Of a DNA stretch of 64,000 nt, positions 1 through 7,725 are shown piece by piece. This DNA is from an uncultured Cellulosilyticum sp. (GTDB taxonomy: Bacteria; Bacillota; Clostridia; Lachnospirales; Cellulosilyticaceae), in assembly GCA_934725855.1 (NCBI GenBank), contig CAKVCL010000012.1:24120-88119 (forward strand), given 5' to 3'. The notes below the pieces were generated by a model. It searched no databases. It was not told the DNA's origin and was given only the letters and a program-made list of their open reading frames with translations. How positions within the stretch are numbered: position 1 is the first letter of the stretch; the number at the start of each line of letters is the position of its first letter. A program made the position numbers and the translations under genes.

Positions 1-57
1 CCCATCAAGCAGATTCTATTATAAAATCTGATCTTGCTTTTACTCTATACTATTATA

Positions 58-870
58 CTACTGTTTTAGTTGATTAGCTTGCTTCATCATATCATCAGCT
101 GTTTTAATTGCTGTTGAATTCACCTCGTAGGCTCTTTGAGCAATGATTAAGTTAACCATCTCTGAAGCAAGTTGCACATTACTTCCTTCTAGATATCCAG
201 TACGAAGTGTACTTTTTGTTAAGGTATCATCATCAGCTTCTGCTAAAGCTTCTCCAGATGCTGGCGTTGCTCTAAACAAGTTACTTCCTACAGCTTCCAG
301 TCCAGGTCTATTCGTAAATTGAACCATTTTAAGTTGCCCAATATCTACTCTTATATCATTTTCATCTAAATAATAAAGTGTTCCATCATCCCCAATCTTA
401 ACTTTTTCTGAAGGGACTTCTGTTCCAATAACAATTGACTCATCATCTACTGAAAGTACAGGCTTGCCATCAGATGTTACAAGTGCATAACCTTCATCTT
501 CAATCATAGAAAATCTAAAACTGCCATCTCTTGTGTAAAGCTCTTCTCCATCATTATCAATAGCAAAAAAACCATTTCCAACAATGGCCACGTCTGTTGA
601 ATTATCCGTTTGCATTAGTGTTCCAGATGTATAAGTACGAGAATTGGCGAGTGCACGTACACCAAGTCCCACTTGTTTAACAGATGGTGTATTTTCATTA
701 ATCGCTTCATCTTCTGGACCTTTTAAATTAGTATAAAGTAAACTTTTAAAATTAGTGGTTTCTTTTTTGAAGCCTGTTGTATTGACATTGGCTAAGTTAT
801 TAGAAATTGTATCCACGTTCAATTGTTGAGCTGTCATCCCACTGGCAGCTGTATACAATGCTCTAACCAT
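58..870 (-). CDS. flhP: Flagellar hook-basal body rod protein (FlgG/FlhP type)
   Basis: A 270-aa flagellar rod/hook-family protein. It should polymerise in the distal rod of the flagellar basal body, outside the membrane. The N-terminus MVRALYTAASGMTAQQ and the following ISNNLANVNTTGFKK stretch are the classic flg_bb_rod motif. The C-terminus (about residues 225-270: SNVQLASEMVNLIIAQRAYEVN) is the flagellar basal-body C-terminal coiled region. There is no signal peptide, as expected for a flagellar type III export substrate. It lies 12 bp beyond flhO, forming a pair as in the mbl-flhO-flhP order of Bacillus. The name FlhP rather than FlgG is by position; sequence alone cannot separate the two. 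The downstream end is close to the window edge, so a terminator cannot be judged. Confidence 0.93.
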   Translation of the reverse strand: MVRALYTAASGMTAQQLNVDTISNNLANVNTTGFKKETTNFKSLLYTNLKGPEDEAINENTPSVKQVGLGVRALANSRTYTSGTLMQTDNSTDVAIVGNGFFAIDNDGEELYTRDGSFRFSMIEDEGYALVTSDGKPVLSVDDESIVIGTEVPSEKVKIGDDGTLYYLDENDIRVDIGQLKMVQFTNRPGLEAVGSNLFRATPASGEALAEADDDTLTKSTLRTGYLEGSNVQLASEMVNLIIAQRAYEVNSTAIKTADDMMKQANQLKQ

Positions 871-882
871 ATCTTATTCCTC

Positions 883-1650
883 CTATGCTCTTCCTAACTC
901 ATTAACTGCTTTTCCTAAAAGGGTGTCTTGAGTTTGAACCATTTTTTGGTTCATTTCATATGCTCTTGCTACTGTAATCATATCTACCATAGCAGAAACT
1001 GTATTGACATTAGATACTTCTAGGAAATTTTGAATAATTTCTCCTGTAAATGGCACTCTTTGACCATTAGAAGTATATAAATTGTCATCCATCTTTTGAA
1101 GTGAATTTAAGTCAGCAAAATTTGCTACGTCTAACGTATCAATATAGTTATTTCCTACATATACTTCACCATTTTCTTTGATAACAAGTTGTGAGCCTTG
1201 GCTAAAATAATCTTCTCCTAGTTCAATAGCCCCTTCCTGTCCCATCACTGGATAACCTTCTTTTGTTACCAGTTGTCCAAATTGATTAATTGATAGGTTT
1301 CCATCTCTTGTATAGGCTAGTCCATTTGGCGTTTGTACTGTAAAAAAACCATCTCCTTGAATAGCAAAATCTGTTTCAAGATTAGTTGCAACAACTGACC
1401 CTTGTGAGAAATCAGTATAAACACCATCTATTTTTGCTCCATATGTAATTTTTCCTATAACGGCATTATTAGGTTCAAAGTTCTGATGATCATTTAATCT
1501 TGCTAAATACTCTTCTTTAAAAGAAGAAATAGAAGCAACATCCTTTTTATATCCTGTGGTTCCTGCATTAGCCAAATCATTAGATACGAGGTCTAACCTT
1601 TTTGCCTGTACATTCATCCCCATTGCTGCTGTGTACAGCCCTCTTACCAT
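883..1650 (-). CDS. flhO: Flagellar hook-basal body rod protein (FlgF/FlhO type)
   Basis: A 255-aa paralogue of the next gene, with the same rod motif (MVRGLYTAAMGMNVQAK, then SNDLANAGTTGYKKDV) and the same C-terminal helix (EVSNVNTVSAMVDMITVARAYEMNQ). It is probably the proximal-rod protein. The frame stays open to 1695, but the ATG at 1650 is chosen because AAGGAAGGTG sits five bases upstream and the protein then begins exactly at the family motif. It follows mbl after a 114-bp AT-rich gap in which no sigma-D (GCCGATAA) box was seen. Divergence from the neighbouring paralogue suggests an old duplication with separate rod positions. Confidence 0.92.
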   Translation of the reverse strand: MVRGLYTAAMGMNVQAKRLDLVSNDLANAGTTGYKKDVASISSFKEEYLARLNDHQNFEPNNAVIGKITYGAKIDGVYTDFSQGSVVATNLETDFAIQGDGFFTVQTPNGLAYTRDGNLSINQFGQLVTKEGYPVMGQEGAIELGEDYFSQGSQLVIKENGEVYVGNNYIDTLDVANFADLNSLQKMDDNLYTSNGQRVPFTGEIIQNFLEVSNVNTVSAMVDMITVARAYEMNQKMVQTQDTLLGKAVNELGRA

Positions 1651-1764
1651 TTTTTCACCTTCCTTGTAATTTCTTAACCACTTAAAACTTCTCAAAATTT
1701 ATATAACACTTAAATAATCACATTTATATAGCATCACTTAGCTGCTTGTTGTTTTCTAAAAATA

Positions 1765-2763
1765 TTATCTTGCCTCTTCTGTATACTGCTCTTCAACCCA
1801 TACTCCAGTTCCAATAGCTACACAAGACATTGCGTCCTCAGCAATTACTGTATTAATACCTGTTTCTGATGTAATTAGCTTGTCCAATCCATAAATTAAA
1901 CTTCCTCCACCTGTTAAAACAATGCCTCGATCAGCAATATCAGCAGCAAGTTCAGGCGGTGTAATTTCAAGCACAGCTTTGATACCTTCTATAATACTTG
2001 CAACAGGCTCATCAAGTGCTTCTTTTACTTCTTCGGATGAAACACAAATATTTTTAGGTAATCCTGAAACTAAATTGCGCCCTCTTATTTCTATTTCGGC
2101 AGAAACTTCTCTTTTAAATACACTTCCAACATTAATTTTTATTTCTTCTGCAGTTCTTTCTCCAATAAGCATGCTGTATTTCTTTCTCATATACTTAACG
2201 ATTGTCTCATCAAAATTGTCTCCTGCTACCTTTAATGACTTTTTAGCAACTGCACTGCCTAATGAAATAACTGCAATATCAGTTGTTCCACCACCTATAT
2301 CCACAATCATGCTTCCGCAAGGCCTACTAATATCAATACCCGCTCCAATAGCTGCCGCAATTGGTTCTTCTATAGTCGCCACATGCCTTGCTCCAGCTAA
2401 TTTAGTCGCATCCACTACTGCACGCCTTTCTACTTCTGTAACTCCACTAGGCACACATACCCCTATACGCGGTTTAACTAATCTATGTCCTATCGCTTTA
2501 TGTATAAAAAACTTAAGCATTTGTTCCGTTGCATTGTAATCAGATATAACCCCCTGTCTAAGTGGTCTTATCGTTACAATATTAGCTGGCGTTCTACCTA
2601 ACATTTTTCTTGCTTCTTCTCCAACTGCAATAACTTCTTTTGTTCTCTCTTTAATTGCCACAACGGAAGGTTCTCTAATTACGATTCCTTTCCCCTTTAC
2701 ATAAACAAGAACATAAGCTGTTCCCAAATCTATGCCTATATCTGCTGTACCCCATCCAAACAT
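1765..2763 (-). CDS. mbl: MreB-family actin-like cell-shape protein (Mbl)
   Basis: A 332-aa bacterial actin that should assemble on the inner membrane face and guide lateral wall synthesis. Visible nucleotide-binding elements are the phosphate-1 motif (DIGIDLGTAYVLVYVKGKG, residues 8-26), the phosphate-2 motif DIGGGTTDIAVIS, and the adenosine motif GIVLTGGGSLIYGLD near residue 280. Length and ends match MreB/Mbl. It follows spoIIID after about 150 bp that contain the spoIIID terminator, so it probably has its own promoter. The spoIIID-mbl-flhO-flhP order identifies it as Mbl rather than MreB, which usually sits with mreCD. Confidence 0.95.
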   Translation of the reverse strand: MFGWGTADIGIDLGTAYVLVYVKGKGIVIREPSVVAIKERTKEVIAVGEEARKMLGRTPANIVTIRPLRQGVISDYNATEQMLKFFIHKAIGHRLVKPRIGVCVPSGVTEVERRAVVDATKLAGARHVATIEEPIAAAIGAGIDISRPCGSMIVDIGGGTTDIAVISLGSAVAKKSLKVAGDNFDETIVKYMRKKYSMLIGERTAEEIKINVGSVFKREVSAEIEIRGRNLVSGLPKNICVSSEEVKEALDEPVASIIEGIKAVLEITPPELAADIADRGIVLTGGGSLIYGLDKLITSETGINTVIAEDAMSCVAIGTGVWVEEQYTEEAR

Positions 2764-2865
2764 GTAGATTCTCCTTTTATGAATATTATTAGCCTTATTT
2801 TATCATATTATATCACTAACAAGACTTGTTTTACAAAATATTTTGCCACTTTACTAAAACTACAA

Positions 2866-2910
2866 AAAGGCACTAACAAAGTAGTAAATTCCTACTCTAT
2901 TAGTACCTTT
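2866..2910 (-). terminator. Intrinsic terminator after spoIIID
   Basis: Nested inverted repeat. Outer arms AAAGGTACTAA / TTAGTGCCTTT pair with one G-U, inner arms GAGTAG / CTACTT extend the stem, and T residues follow on the minus strand. Confidence 0.75.
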
Positions 2911-2916
2911 CTCGTT

Positions 2917-3171
2917 TTATTTTATTAAATGTGAATATTTCTCTTTAGTTGCCAGCCCACCTCTTAAATGCCTTTCGGCCTTGTTAAGCTCCAATACTTT
3001 CCTTGCTTCATGAGCCAGCTTAGGATTAATTTTCTCAAGTCTTTCCGTTACATCTTTATGCACTGTACTTTTACTAATGCCAAACCTCTTGGCTGTTTCC
3101 CTAACAGTCGCATTAGAACTTATGATATACTTTGCAGCTTCAACGGCTCTTTCTTCTATATAAGCTTTCAA
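2917..3171 (-). CDS. spoIIID: Sporulation transcription factor SpoIIID
   Basis: An 84-aa DNA-binding protein that reshapes the sigma-E regulon in the mother cell. A helix-turn-helix lies at about residues 22-45 (VRETAKRFGISKSTVHKDV). The LRGGLATKEKY tail matches the family, which carries a second DNA-contacting basic segment after the HTH. The start is TTG: AAGGGGG lies eight bases upstream and the protein aligns from residue 1 with the Bacillus MHDYIKER start. No clear sigma-E promoter could be picked in the 115-bp upstream gap, although CATAAGAT near 3210 resembles a -10. An Rpn-family gene directly upstream separates it from spoIIQ. Confidence 0.97.
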   Translation of the reverse strand: MKAYIEERAVEAAKYIISSNATVRETAKRFGISKSTVHKDVTERLEKINPKLAHEARKVLELNKAERHLRGGLATKEKYSHLIK

Positions 3172-3286
3172 GAAAAGGTCCCCCTTAATAAGACTCTTGA
3201 TTTAATCTTATGCAAGGCCCTTCCTACTTATTACAAGGAAATTAAGCATTTGTCTAAAAAAATGAACAGCTTGTCTTTTTATTCAA

Positions 3287-4348
3287 TTAATGTTGATATT
3301 GCTTTCTTAACTTAATAACTTCATCTATATCAATTTCCATCCTATCAGCAATAGTCTCATCATCTAAAATATCTAAAAAAGCAATGATAATCTGTCTTTT
3401 TTCTTGCAAACGACCTTGCTCTAATCCCTGTGCTATGCCACGCTCTATACCTTGTTCTATACCTTGTTCTATACCTTGTTCTATACCTCGTTCCATTCCT
3501 TCTTTTTGTGCATTTATAATAAGGTTATCAAGGTCTAAAATTTCTCTAACTGTCCTAGCCATACGTTCCACCTCTTTATCATTTATGTTATTTTCTTTGG
3601 AAAAATAATCAACAAAATCTGTTGCTAACAACCCTAATACGTTTTTATAATATTGGGCTACTTCTACTTCCTGATGTGCTAAGTTCGTCTTAAGTACTTC
3701 ATGCTCTCTTTGAAAACTATTATAGTCATCTGTATAAAGAGCTTTCATTAACTGCAAGAAAATGCTTGGCATAGAAGTATTCTCCATAACTTGCCTATAT
3801 CTCTTTCCACCTAAATCTACTAAGTGCATTTTAAAATGAACACCGGCTTCTGATATCCTTGGTCCTTTAAAATATTGCTCCATTTGTATAGGCATATTAC
3901 ACTCATCATTACCAAGATAAATAAGTATCGGTACTGGTCTTGGTAGTCCTCTTTCAATATTAAACTGATTACTATTTAATTTTTCTAACATAGTTGCTGT
4001 CATATACTCTAACATTCTAAAAACCATTGTTTTATCGTTAGTTGTCTGATTTTCGATAAAAATAATGAATTCTAGATTTTCTTCTTCTGTTCTAAATTCT
4101 AAAGCTAAATCTAACCTTTTAAATCGATTAAAATCACTACTTGATATTTTCTCTTCACTTAAACTATACATATTATACTCAATATTAGGGGTAGATAATA
4201 ATCTTTGTATAAATGCTTCTAGTAATAAATCTTCATTAATATGTGCTACTTCTTTAACAAATAGCAAAGTTTCCTTAGGAAACTTAAACAAATTTTTCAT
4301 TAATAAATCTTTTGAGATATTATTGGAGTTCATAGTAGTATTTTTCAT
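3287..4348 (-). CDS. Rpn/PD-(D/E)XK nuclease-family protein
   Basis: A 353-aa member of the Rpn (recombination-promoting nuclease / putative transposase, PD-(D/E)XK) superfamily. The core includes RLDLALEFR...FIIFIENQT near residues 75-105, which supplies a D...ExQ nuclease-like motif. The C-terminal third has the repeat typical of this family, MERGIEQGIEQ then further GIxxG turns (about 280-310). It ends in a small helical tail (DDETIADRMEIDIDEVIKL) like that of the second Rpn gene at 18437. Function is uncertain: E. coli Rpn proteins cut DNA and promote RecA-independent recombination, and others have been linked to phage defence. It sits inside an otherwise conserved sporulation cluster, so it is probably a later insertion. 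Start ATG with AAGGAG upstream. Confidence 0.75.
   Translation of the reverse strand: MKNTTMNSNNISKDLLMKNLFKFPKETLLFVKEVAHINEDLLLEAFIQRLLSTPNIEYNMYSLSEEKISSSDFNRFKRLDLALEFRTEEENLEFIIFIENQTTNDKTMVFRMLEYMTATMLEKLNSNQFNIERGLPRPVPILIYLGNDECNMPIQMEQYFKGPRISEAGVHFKMHLVDLGGKRYRQVMENTSMPSIFLQLMKALYTDDYNSFQREHEVLKTNLAHQEVEVAQYYKNVLGLLATDFVDYFSKENNINDKEVERMARTVREILDLDNLIINAQKEGMERGIEQGIEQGIEQGIERGIAQGLEQGRLQEKRQIIIAFLDILDDETIADRMEIDIDEVIKLRKQYQH
3445..3490. repeat. 12-bp tandem repeat coding for GIEQ units
   Basis: Just over three near-perfect copies of CTATACCTTGTT within the Rpn gene. Read on the minus strand they encode Gly-Ile-Glu-Gln. The unit is a multiple of three, so copy-number slippage keeps the frame. 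Confidence 0.85.
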
Positions 4349-4450
4349 TGATGCCTTACTCCTTTATTTGTTATAAAGTCATTATACATGCAAAAAAATA
4401 TTAAATCAACTGAACTAATGTTTAACTACATTCAATATCCTATTACAAGA

Positions 4451-4570
4451 AAGAGACTGCTCTATTAAGCATTTTTACTTATATTGATACAACTTTCAAC
4501 TCAAACAAATTTAATTTGGGTTAACTAATTGTATATTATAAGATATATGCTTTTAATACGACAGTCTCTT
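4451..4570. repeat. 120-bp element bounded by imperfect inverted repeats
   Basis: The left arm begins AAGAGACTGCTCTATTAAGC at 4451 and the right arm ends CGACAGTCTCTT at 4570. The arms are about 22 bp, complementary with a few mismatches, and enclose an AT-rich centre without an open frame. It lies between spoIIQ and the Rpn gene. It may be a MITE-like remnant or a long-range hairpin serving as a spoIIQ terminator. I see no clear target-site duplication. Apart from this, the 267-bp gap holds nothing recognisable. Confidence 0.5.
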
Positions 4571-4615
4571 CTGTAAATCTTATACACCATATTTTATGCT
4601 AACGTTTTCTTAGCA

Positions 4616-5569
4616 TTATTCTGCATAACCTAGGTCAACCCCATCAGCTTTTACCTGTTGATTACTAAGGTCAAGATAATTTAATGGATTAACTACTTCA
4701 TCATTGTGTGTAACTTGTAAATAAATATTATCTCCTAAACCGATAAATGCGCCTTTTGGACTACCGATAGTGCCCAATACATCTCCTGCATTTACAACCG
4801 TTCCTACAAGTTCTTCATTAACTTGCCCACCTTGGAATCCATACATACTTACATAACCATTACCATGGTCAACTACCATCAACTTTCCTACATAAGGCAT
4901 ACCTGCTTCAAGGTATTCTGATGAATCATCTACAATCTTAGTGACTGTACCTTTAGCTACTGCTTTAACTTCTGCGCCCTCATTAGCACTAATACAGATG
5001 CCAAATGTACGCATCGTTTGATTTAATGACTCACTAAACCAGTGTTTTGTACTTTCGTCTGTATAAGGTACAACCACATCACCTTCTACTGGCCATTTAA
5101 ATGTATCTCCTTCTGCAAAGAATGGTTCATTGCTGGTAGCTGTAGTTGATTTGAAAGTTTCTGGTTTAATCTCTTCTTCTACCAAAGTGCTGTCCTGCGT
5201 TGAAACTTCTTCTGGTTTAGTTTGTACTGATTCATTATTTGTAGCATTAGATAAGGAAGTATTTGGCGCAGCTTCATCAACTTTTGCTTCAGAATCATTA
5301 ACCACATTTTCATCATTTACGCTTTCCTCTACCACGCCATTTCCTTCCTCTGTCATATCTAAATCATCTTCTTCTATAGCTGCATCATTTGTAAGCTCGT
5401 TTAAGTTATTAGCATCTGTCAATTGATTTTGTGCATAAGGATTTGCTTCGTTTTTAACATTCCCACCTTTATTAGGTACTAAGAAAATAGCAGCAACTGC
5501 TCCAATACATATAGCGCCTGTGGCAACATAAAAACGATATTTTTTTAATAGGTTTGTAAGTTTTTTCAT
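4616..5569 (-). CDS. spoIIQ: SpoIIQ-like protein, degenerate LytM (M23) domain
   Basis: A 317-aa bitopic membrane protein. It has a short cytoplasmic tail, one membrane segment (about 13-31), an acidic low-complexity stalk (about 45-150) and a LytM/M23 fold (about 155-300). SpoIIQ is the forespore half of the SpoIIQ-SpoIIIAH channel that links forespore and mother cell during engulfment. In active M23 enzymes HxxxD and HxH bind zinc. Here the first motif reads TFGIC (T188, C192) and the second NIY (281-283), so all visible ligands are lost, as for the non-catalytic Bacillus SpoIIQ. It follows spoIID and precedes spoIIID, the usual clostridial order. A sigma-F-like promoter lies just upstream. 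The SpoIIQ call rests on topology, position and promoter together. Confidence 0.85.
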   Translation of the reverse strand: MKKLTNLLKKYRFYVATGAICIGAVAAIFLVPNKGGNVKNEANPYAQNQLTDANNLNELTNDAAIEEDDLDMTEEGNGVVEESVNDENVVNDSEAKVDEAAPNTSLSNATNNESVQTKPEEVSTQDSTLVEEEIKPETFKSTTATSNEPFFAEGDTFKWPVEGDVVVPYTDESTKHWFSESLNQTMRTFGICISANEGAEVKAVAKGTVTKIVDDSSEYLEAGMPYVGKLMVVDHGNGYVSMYGFQGGQVNEELVGTVVNAGDVLGTIGSPKGAFIGLGDNIYLQVTHNDEVVNPLNYLDLSNQQVKADGVDLGYAE

Positions 5570-5590
5570 ATTCTACACCTCCGACATGTT

Positions 5591-5620
5591 AAGTATCGCC
5601 AGAGTTTTTTTTAATTATTC
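5591..5620 (-). promoter_or_regulatory. Sigma-F-like promoter of spoIIQ
   Basis: On the minus strand GAATA is followed by a 15-bp spacer and GGCGATACTT. This fits the forespore sigma-F pattern GYATA - N15 - GGNNANAHT at nearly every position. The GGAGGTG ribosome site and ATG follow within 30 bases. spoIIQ is a known sigma-F target in Bacillus. Confidence 0.65.
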
Positions 5621-5795
5621 AATTGTTCTAATTTTTATTTATACTATTTTTATTTGTACTACTCTTTATTCATATTGTTCCTCATTTTATCTTCACTAAC
5701 CTGTTTATCAGCTTTTTATTTATACTTATTATATATTGGCAACTTATCCTGTATTCATTTGCATCACTTTCTCCTCACAAGCATACATATTATAT

Positions 5796-6701
5796 TTACT
5801 GAACTTCATAGTCTTCAATAGTCACGTCGGTATAATAATACTTTAATATTTCTTCATATAACATGCCTTGTTTAGCCAGTTCATTAGCACCATTTACACT
5901 AAGTCCTATGCCATCTCCAATTCCTCTTACATCAAAAATCATCTCATCCCCTGAGTTATAGATTTTAAACGCAGAAGATGGCAACTTAAATAGCTCTTTC
6001 ATTTTTTCCCCAGACAATGTCACATTACCAATTTGCATTGCGATGACATAACCCGCTTCATCTTTTTTTACAACCTGAATTTGCTGCTCCAGTAACTGGT
6101 GATCTATTACAATACTCGGGTAAGCCTCCTGTAGTATCTCCACCATTTTAGCTTTTGAATAACTCATTTGCTCGCTTACCTTATCCATACTGCTTTCAAC
6201 ACTTTTTAAATAAGGTACTTCTTGTTTATATATACTTTTAGCATTCCTTGTTCTCCCACTACTCGCTTCATGATAAAGTGCTTCTATTGGTTTATTATCA
6301 TACATTAATATCTTCTTTGCCGTTGCATCAACTGCTTTTTTATATGTAGAATAAATCTCTTCGTACTGTTCTTCTCCCCATAAAGCGTGCATCTCTTTTT
6401 CTGTATAGCCAACAATAGCACCCTGCTTTTGAATTCCTAATATACGCCTTGCCATATAGGTTCTTGCTACGACTGCTTGTGCTTTAATTGCCTCCATCTC
6501 ATAGGAATATGGAATTTCTTTTGCTAGTATCCCAATAAGAGTAGTTTCATTAATAATATCGGTCTCCTCTTTTTGATTAGCAATTTCTTGCTTGGTAGTT
6601 TGATACACCCCTACTTCTATTCCACTTATATGGACTATAAAAATAGGTAGCAAAACTAAACAGCTACCTACACAAATCATCAATTTTAAATACTCTCTCA
6701 T
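5796..6701 (-). CDS. spoIID: Stage II sporulation protein D, peptidoglycan lytic transglycosylase
   Basis: A 301-aa membrane-anchored SpoIID-family protein. One N-terminal membrane segment (about 6-27) is followed by the SpoIID domain. Conserved blocks are the EIPYSYEMEAIKAQAVVARTY stretch, ALYHEASSGRT (family active region) and a C-terminal GIGDGIGLSVNGANELAKQG. With SpoIIM and SpoIIP it would drive septal wall thinning and engulfment by cutting glycan strands. The start at 6701 is preferred over the upstream start at 6752, because AAGGAGG lies six bases before the ATG and the membrane segment then follows at once. Next upstream is ywmB; no murA gene lies between. Confidence 0.95.
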   Translation of the reverse strand: MREYLKLMICVGSCLVLLPIFIVHISGIEVGVYQTTKQEIANQKEETDIINETTLIGILAKEIPYSYEMEAIKAQAVVARTYMARRILGIQKQGAIVGYTEKEMHALWGEEQYEEIYSTYKKAVDATAKKILMYDNKPIEALYHEASSGRTRNAKSIYKQEVPYLKSVESSMDKVSEQMSYSKAKMVEILQEAYPSIVIDHQLLEQQIQVVKKDEAGYVIAMQIGNVTLSGEKMKELFKLPSSAFKIYNSGDEMIFDVRGIGDGIGLSVNGANELAKQGMLYEEILKYYYTDVTIEDYEVQ

Positions 6702-6818
6702 AGTCCGCCTCCTTGTCCATCTGTATTCAATACTATATCTTATAAAATACAATCTAAACAGTTTGTACCTCTATTTATTATATGAACACCAAAGGTAGAT
6801 ATGAGAAGTTTATAGTTA

Positions 6819-7607
6819 TTAAAAAGGAAGATTATATAAAGGAAATGCAACAACTACTTCTGTCTGTTTGACTTCATCATTATATTTAAAACCTACTTGA
6901 ATATTGATTTTCATATTGTCTTTTCCTTTAATAAAGTCACCAAAATAAGGTGTATACGCATAATACACATAAGTAGATTCATTTAAATCATCTACATAGT
7001 AGTCTTTATACTGAGCGGAAAATGCTTTAAAAATCTTGCTTACAGTCTCTCTTCCCTCTTCGGATGAAATTTTTCCTTCAATATGCCCTATAAAATAAAT
7101 ATTCTCATGTATATCTGAAATCCATTCCCTAAGCTTAGCTTTTCCGCCACTTGTTATCTCGTCTAGCTGACTTGCATCATTTCCTGCAATGCTTATTTTA
7201 CAATAGGTATTGTAAGAAATGTCCTTTTGATTTTTAATACTAAAGTTATACTGCATTTCTTCTACATCATTAAAAGTTTTCACTTCTATTAAATCTTTTT
7301 CCTGTCTAAATGAAGTATTAATTCCTTCATCTTTTGCATCTTGCGCTGTAATATCCCGTTTATTGATAGTTAATGAAGTCACAAGCTCATTATTCATCTT
7401 TTGCAAATCTTCTAAACTGAGAGCTTCACTTTTTTGAATCCCACTTAATTCAACGCCCATCTTTTCATAAACAATGTCTTGTAGCTCTATTTTGTTATAA
7501 AGTCTGCTTACTTCATTAGGTACAATTTTATACATTTCCTTAGCAAATATATAACTTGCACACATGGCAGCTATAATCAAAATACTCATTGCAATCTTTT
7601 TTCTCAT
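6819..7607 (-). CDS. ywmB: YwmB-family secreted protein (DUF1779)
   Basis: A 262-aa protein with an N-terminal signal/anchor (about 4-22) and an extracytoplasmic region resembling the YwmB family, sometimes named TATA-box-binding-like for its fold. The biochemical role is unknown. Its place next to spoIID matches Bacillus and most clostridia. The family call rests on length, topology and position more than on a motif, because the sequence is divergent. The ATG is preceded by GGAGATGGGG, which is part of a hairpin, so translation or transcription entry may be limited. Confidence 0.7.
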   Translation of the reverse strand: MRKKIAMSILIIAAMCASYIFAKEMYKIVPNEVSRLYNKIELQDIVYEKMGVELSGIQKSEALSLEDLQKMNNELVTSLTINKRDITAQDAKDEGINTSFRQEKDLIEVKTFNDVEEMQYNFSIKNQKDISYNTYCKISIAGNDASQLDEITSGGKAKLREWISDIHENIYFIGHIEGKISSEEGRETVSKIFKAFSAQYKDYYVDDLNESTYVYYAYTPYFGDFIKGKDNMKINIQVGFKYNDEVKQTEVVVAFPLYNLPF

Positions 7608-7610
7608 ACT

Positions 7611-7652
7611 AAAACCCCATCTCCACTAATAATAGTTAGAGTATGGGGTTTT
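7611..7652 (-). terminator. Hairpin between the large surface genes and ywmB
   Basis: Perfect 10-bp arms AAAACCCCAT / ATGGGGTTTT enclose 22 bases. On the minus strand the 3' arm ends in TTTT, four bases before the ywmB ATG. It could end transcription of the upstream pair or mask the ywmB ribosome site. Read on the plus strand it is followed by TTTTT. Confidence 0.55.
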
Positions 7653-7725
7653 TAGTGCTACTTTATTCACTTATATGAAATTTTTATCCAACTAGAAATT
7701 TGATTTTTTATTGAAACTGAACTTT

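Noticed and set aside
1..57. Inverted repeat AGATT / AATCT after flhP as a terminator
   Set aside because: The stem is short, and the window edge hides any T-run.
1922..2539. 205-codon open frame on the plus strand
   Set aside because: It is antisense to mbl, whose actin motifs are unmistakable, and has no ribosome site or family likeness.
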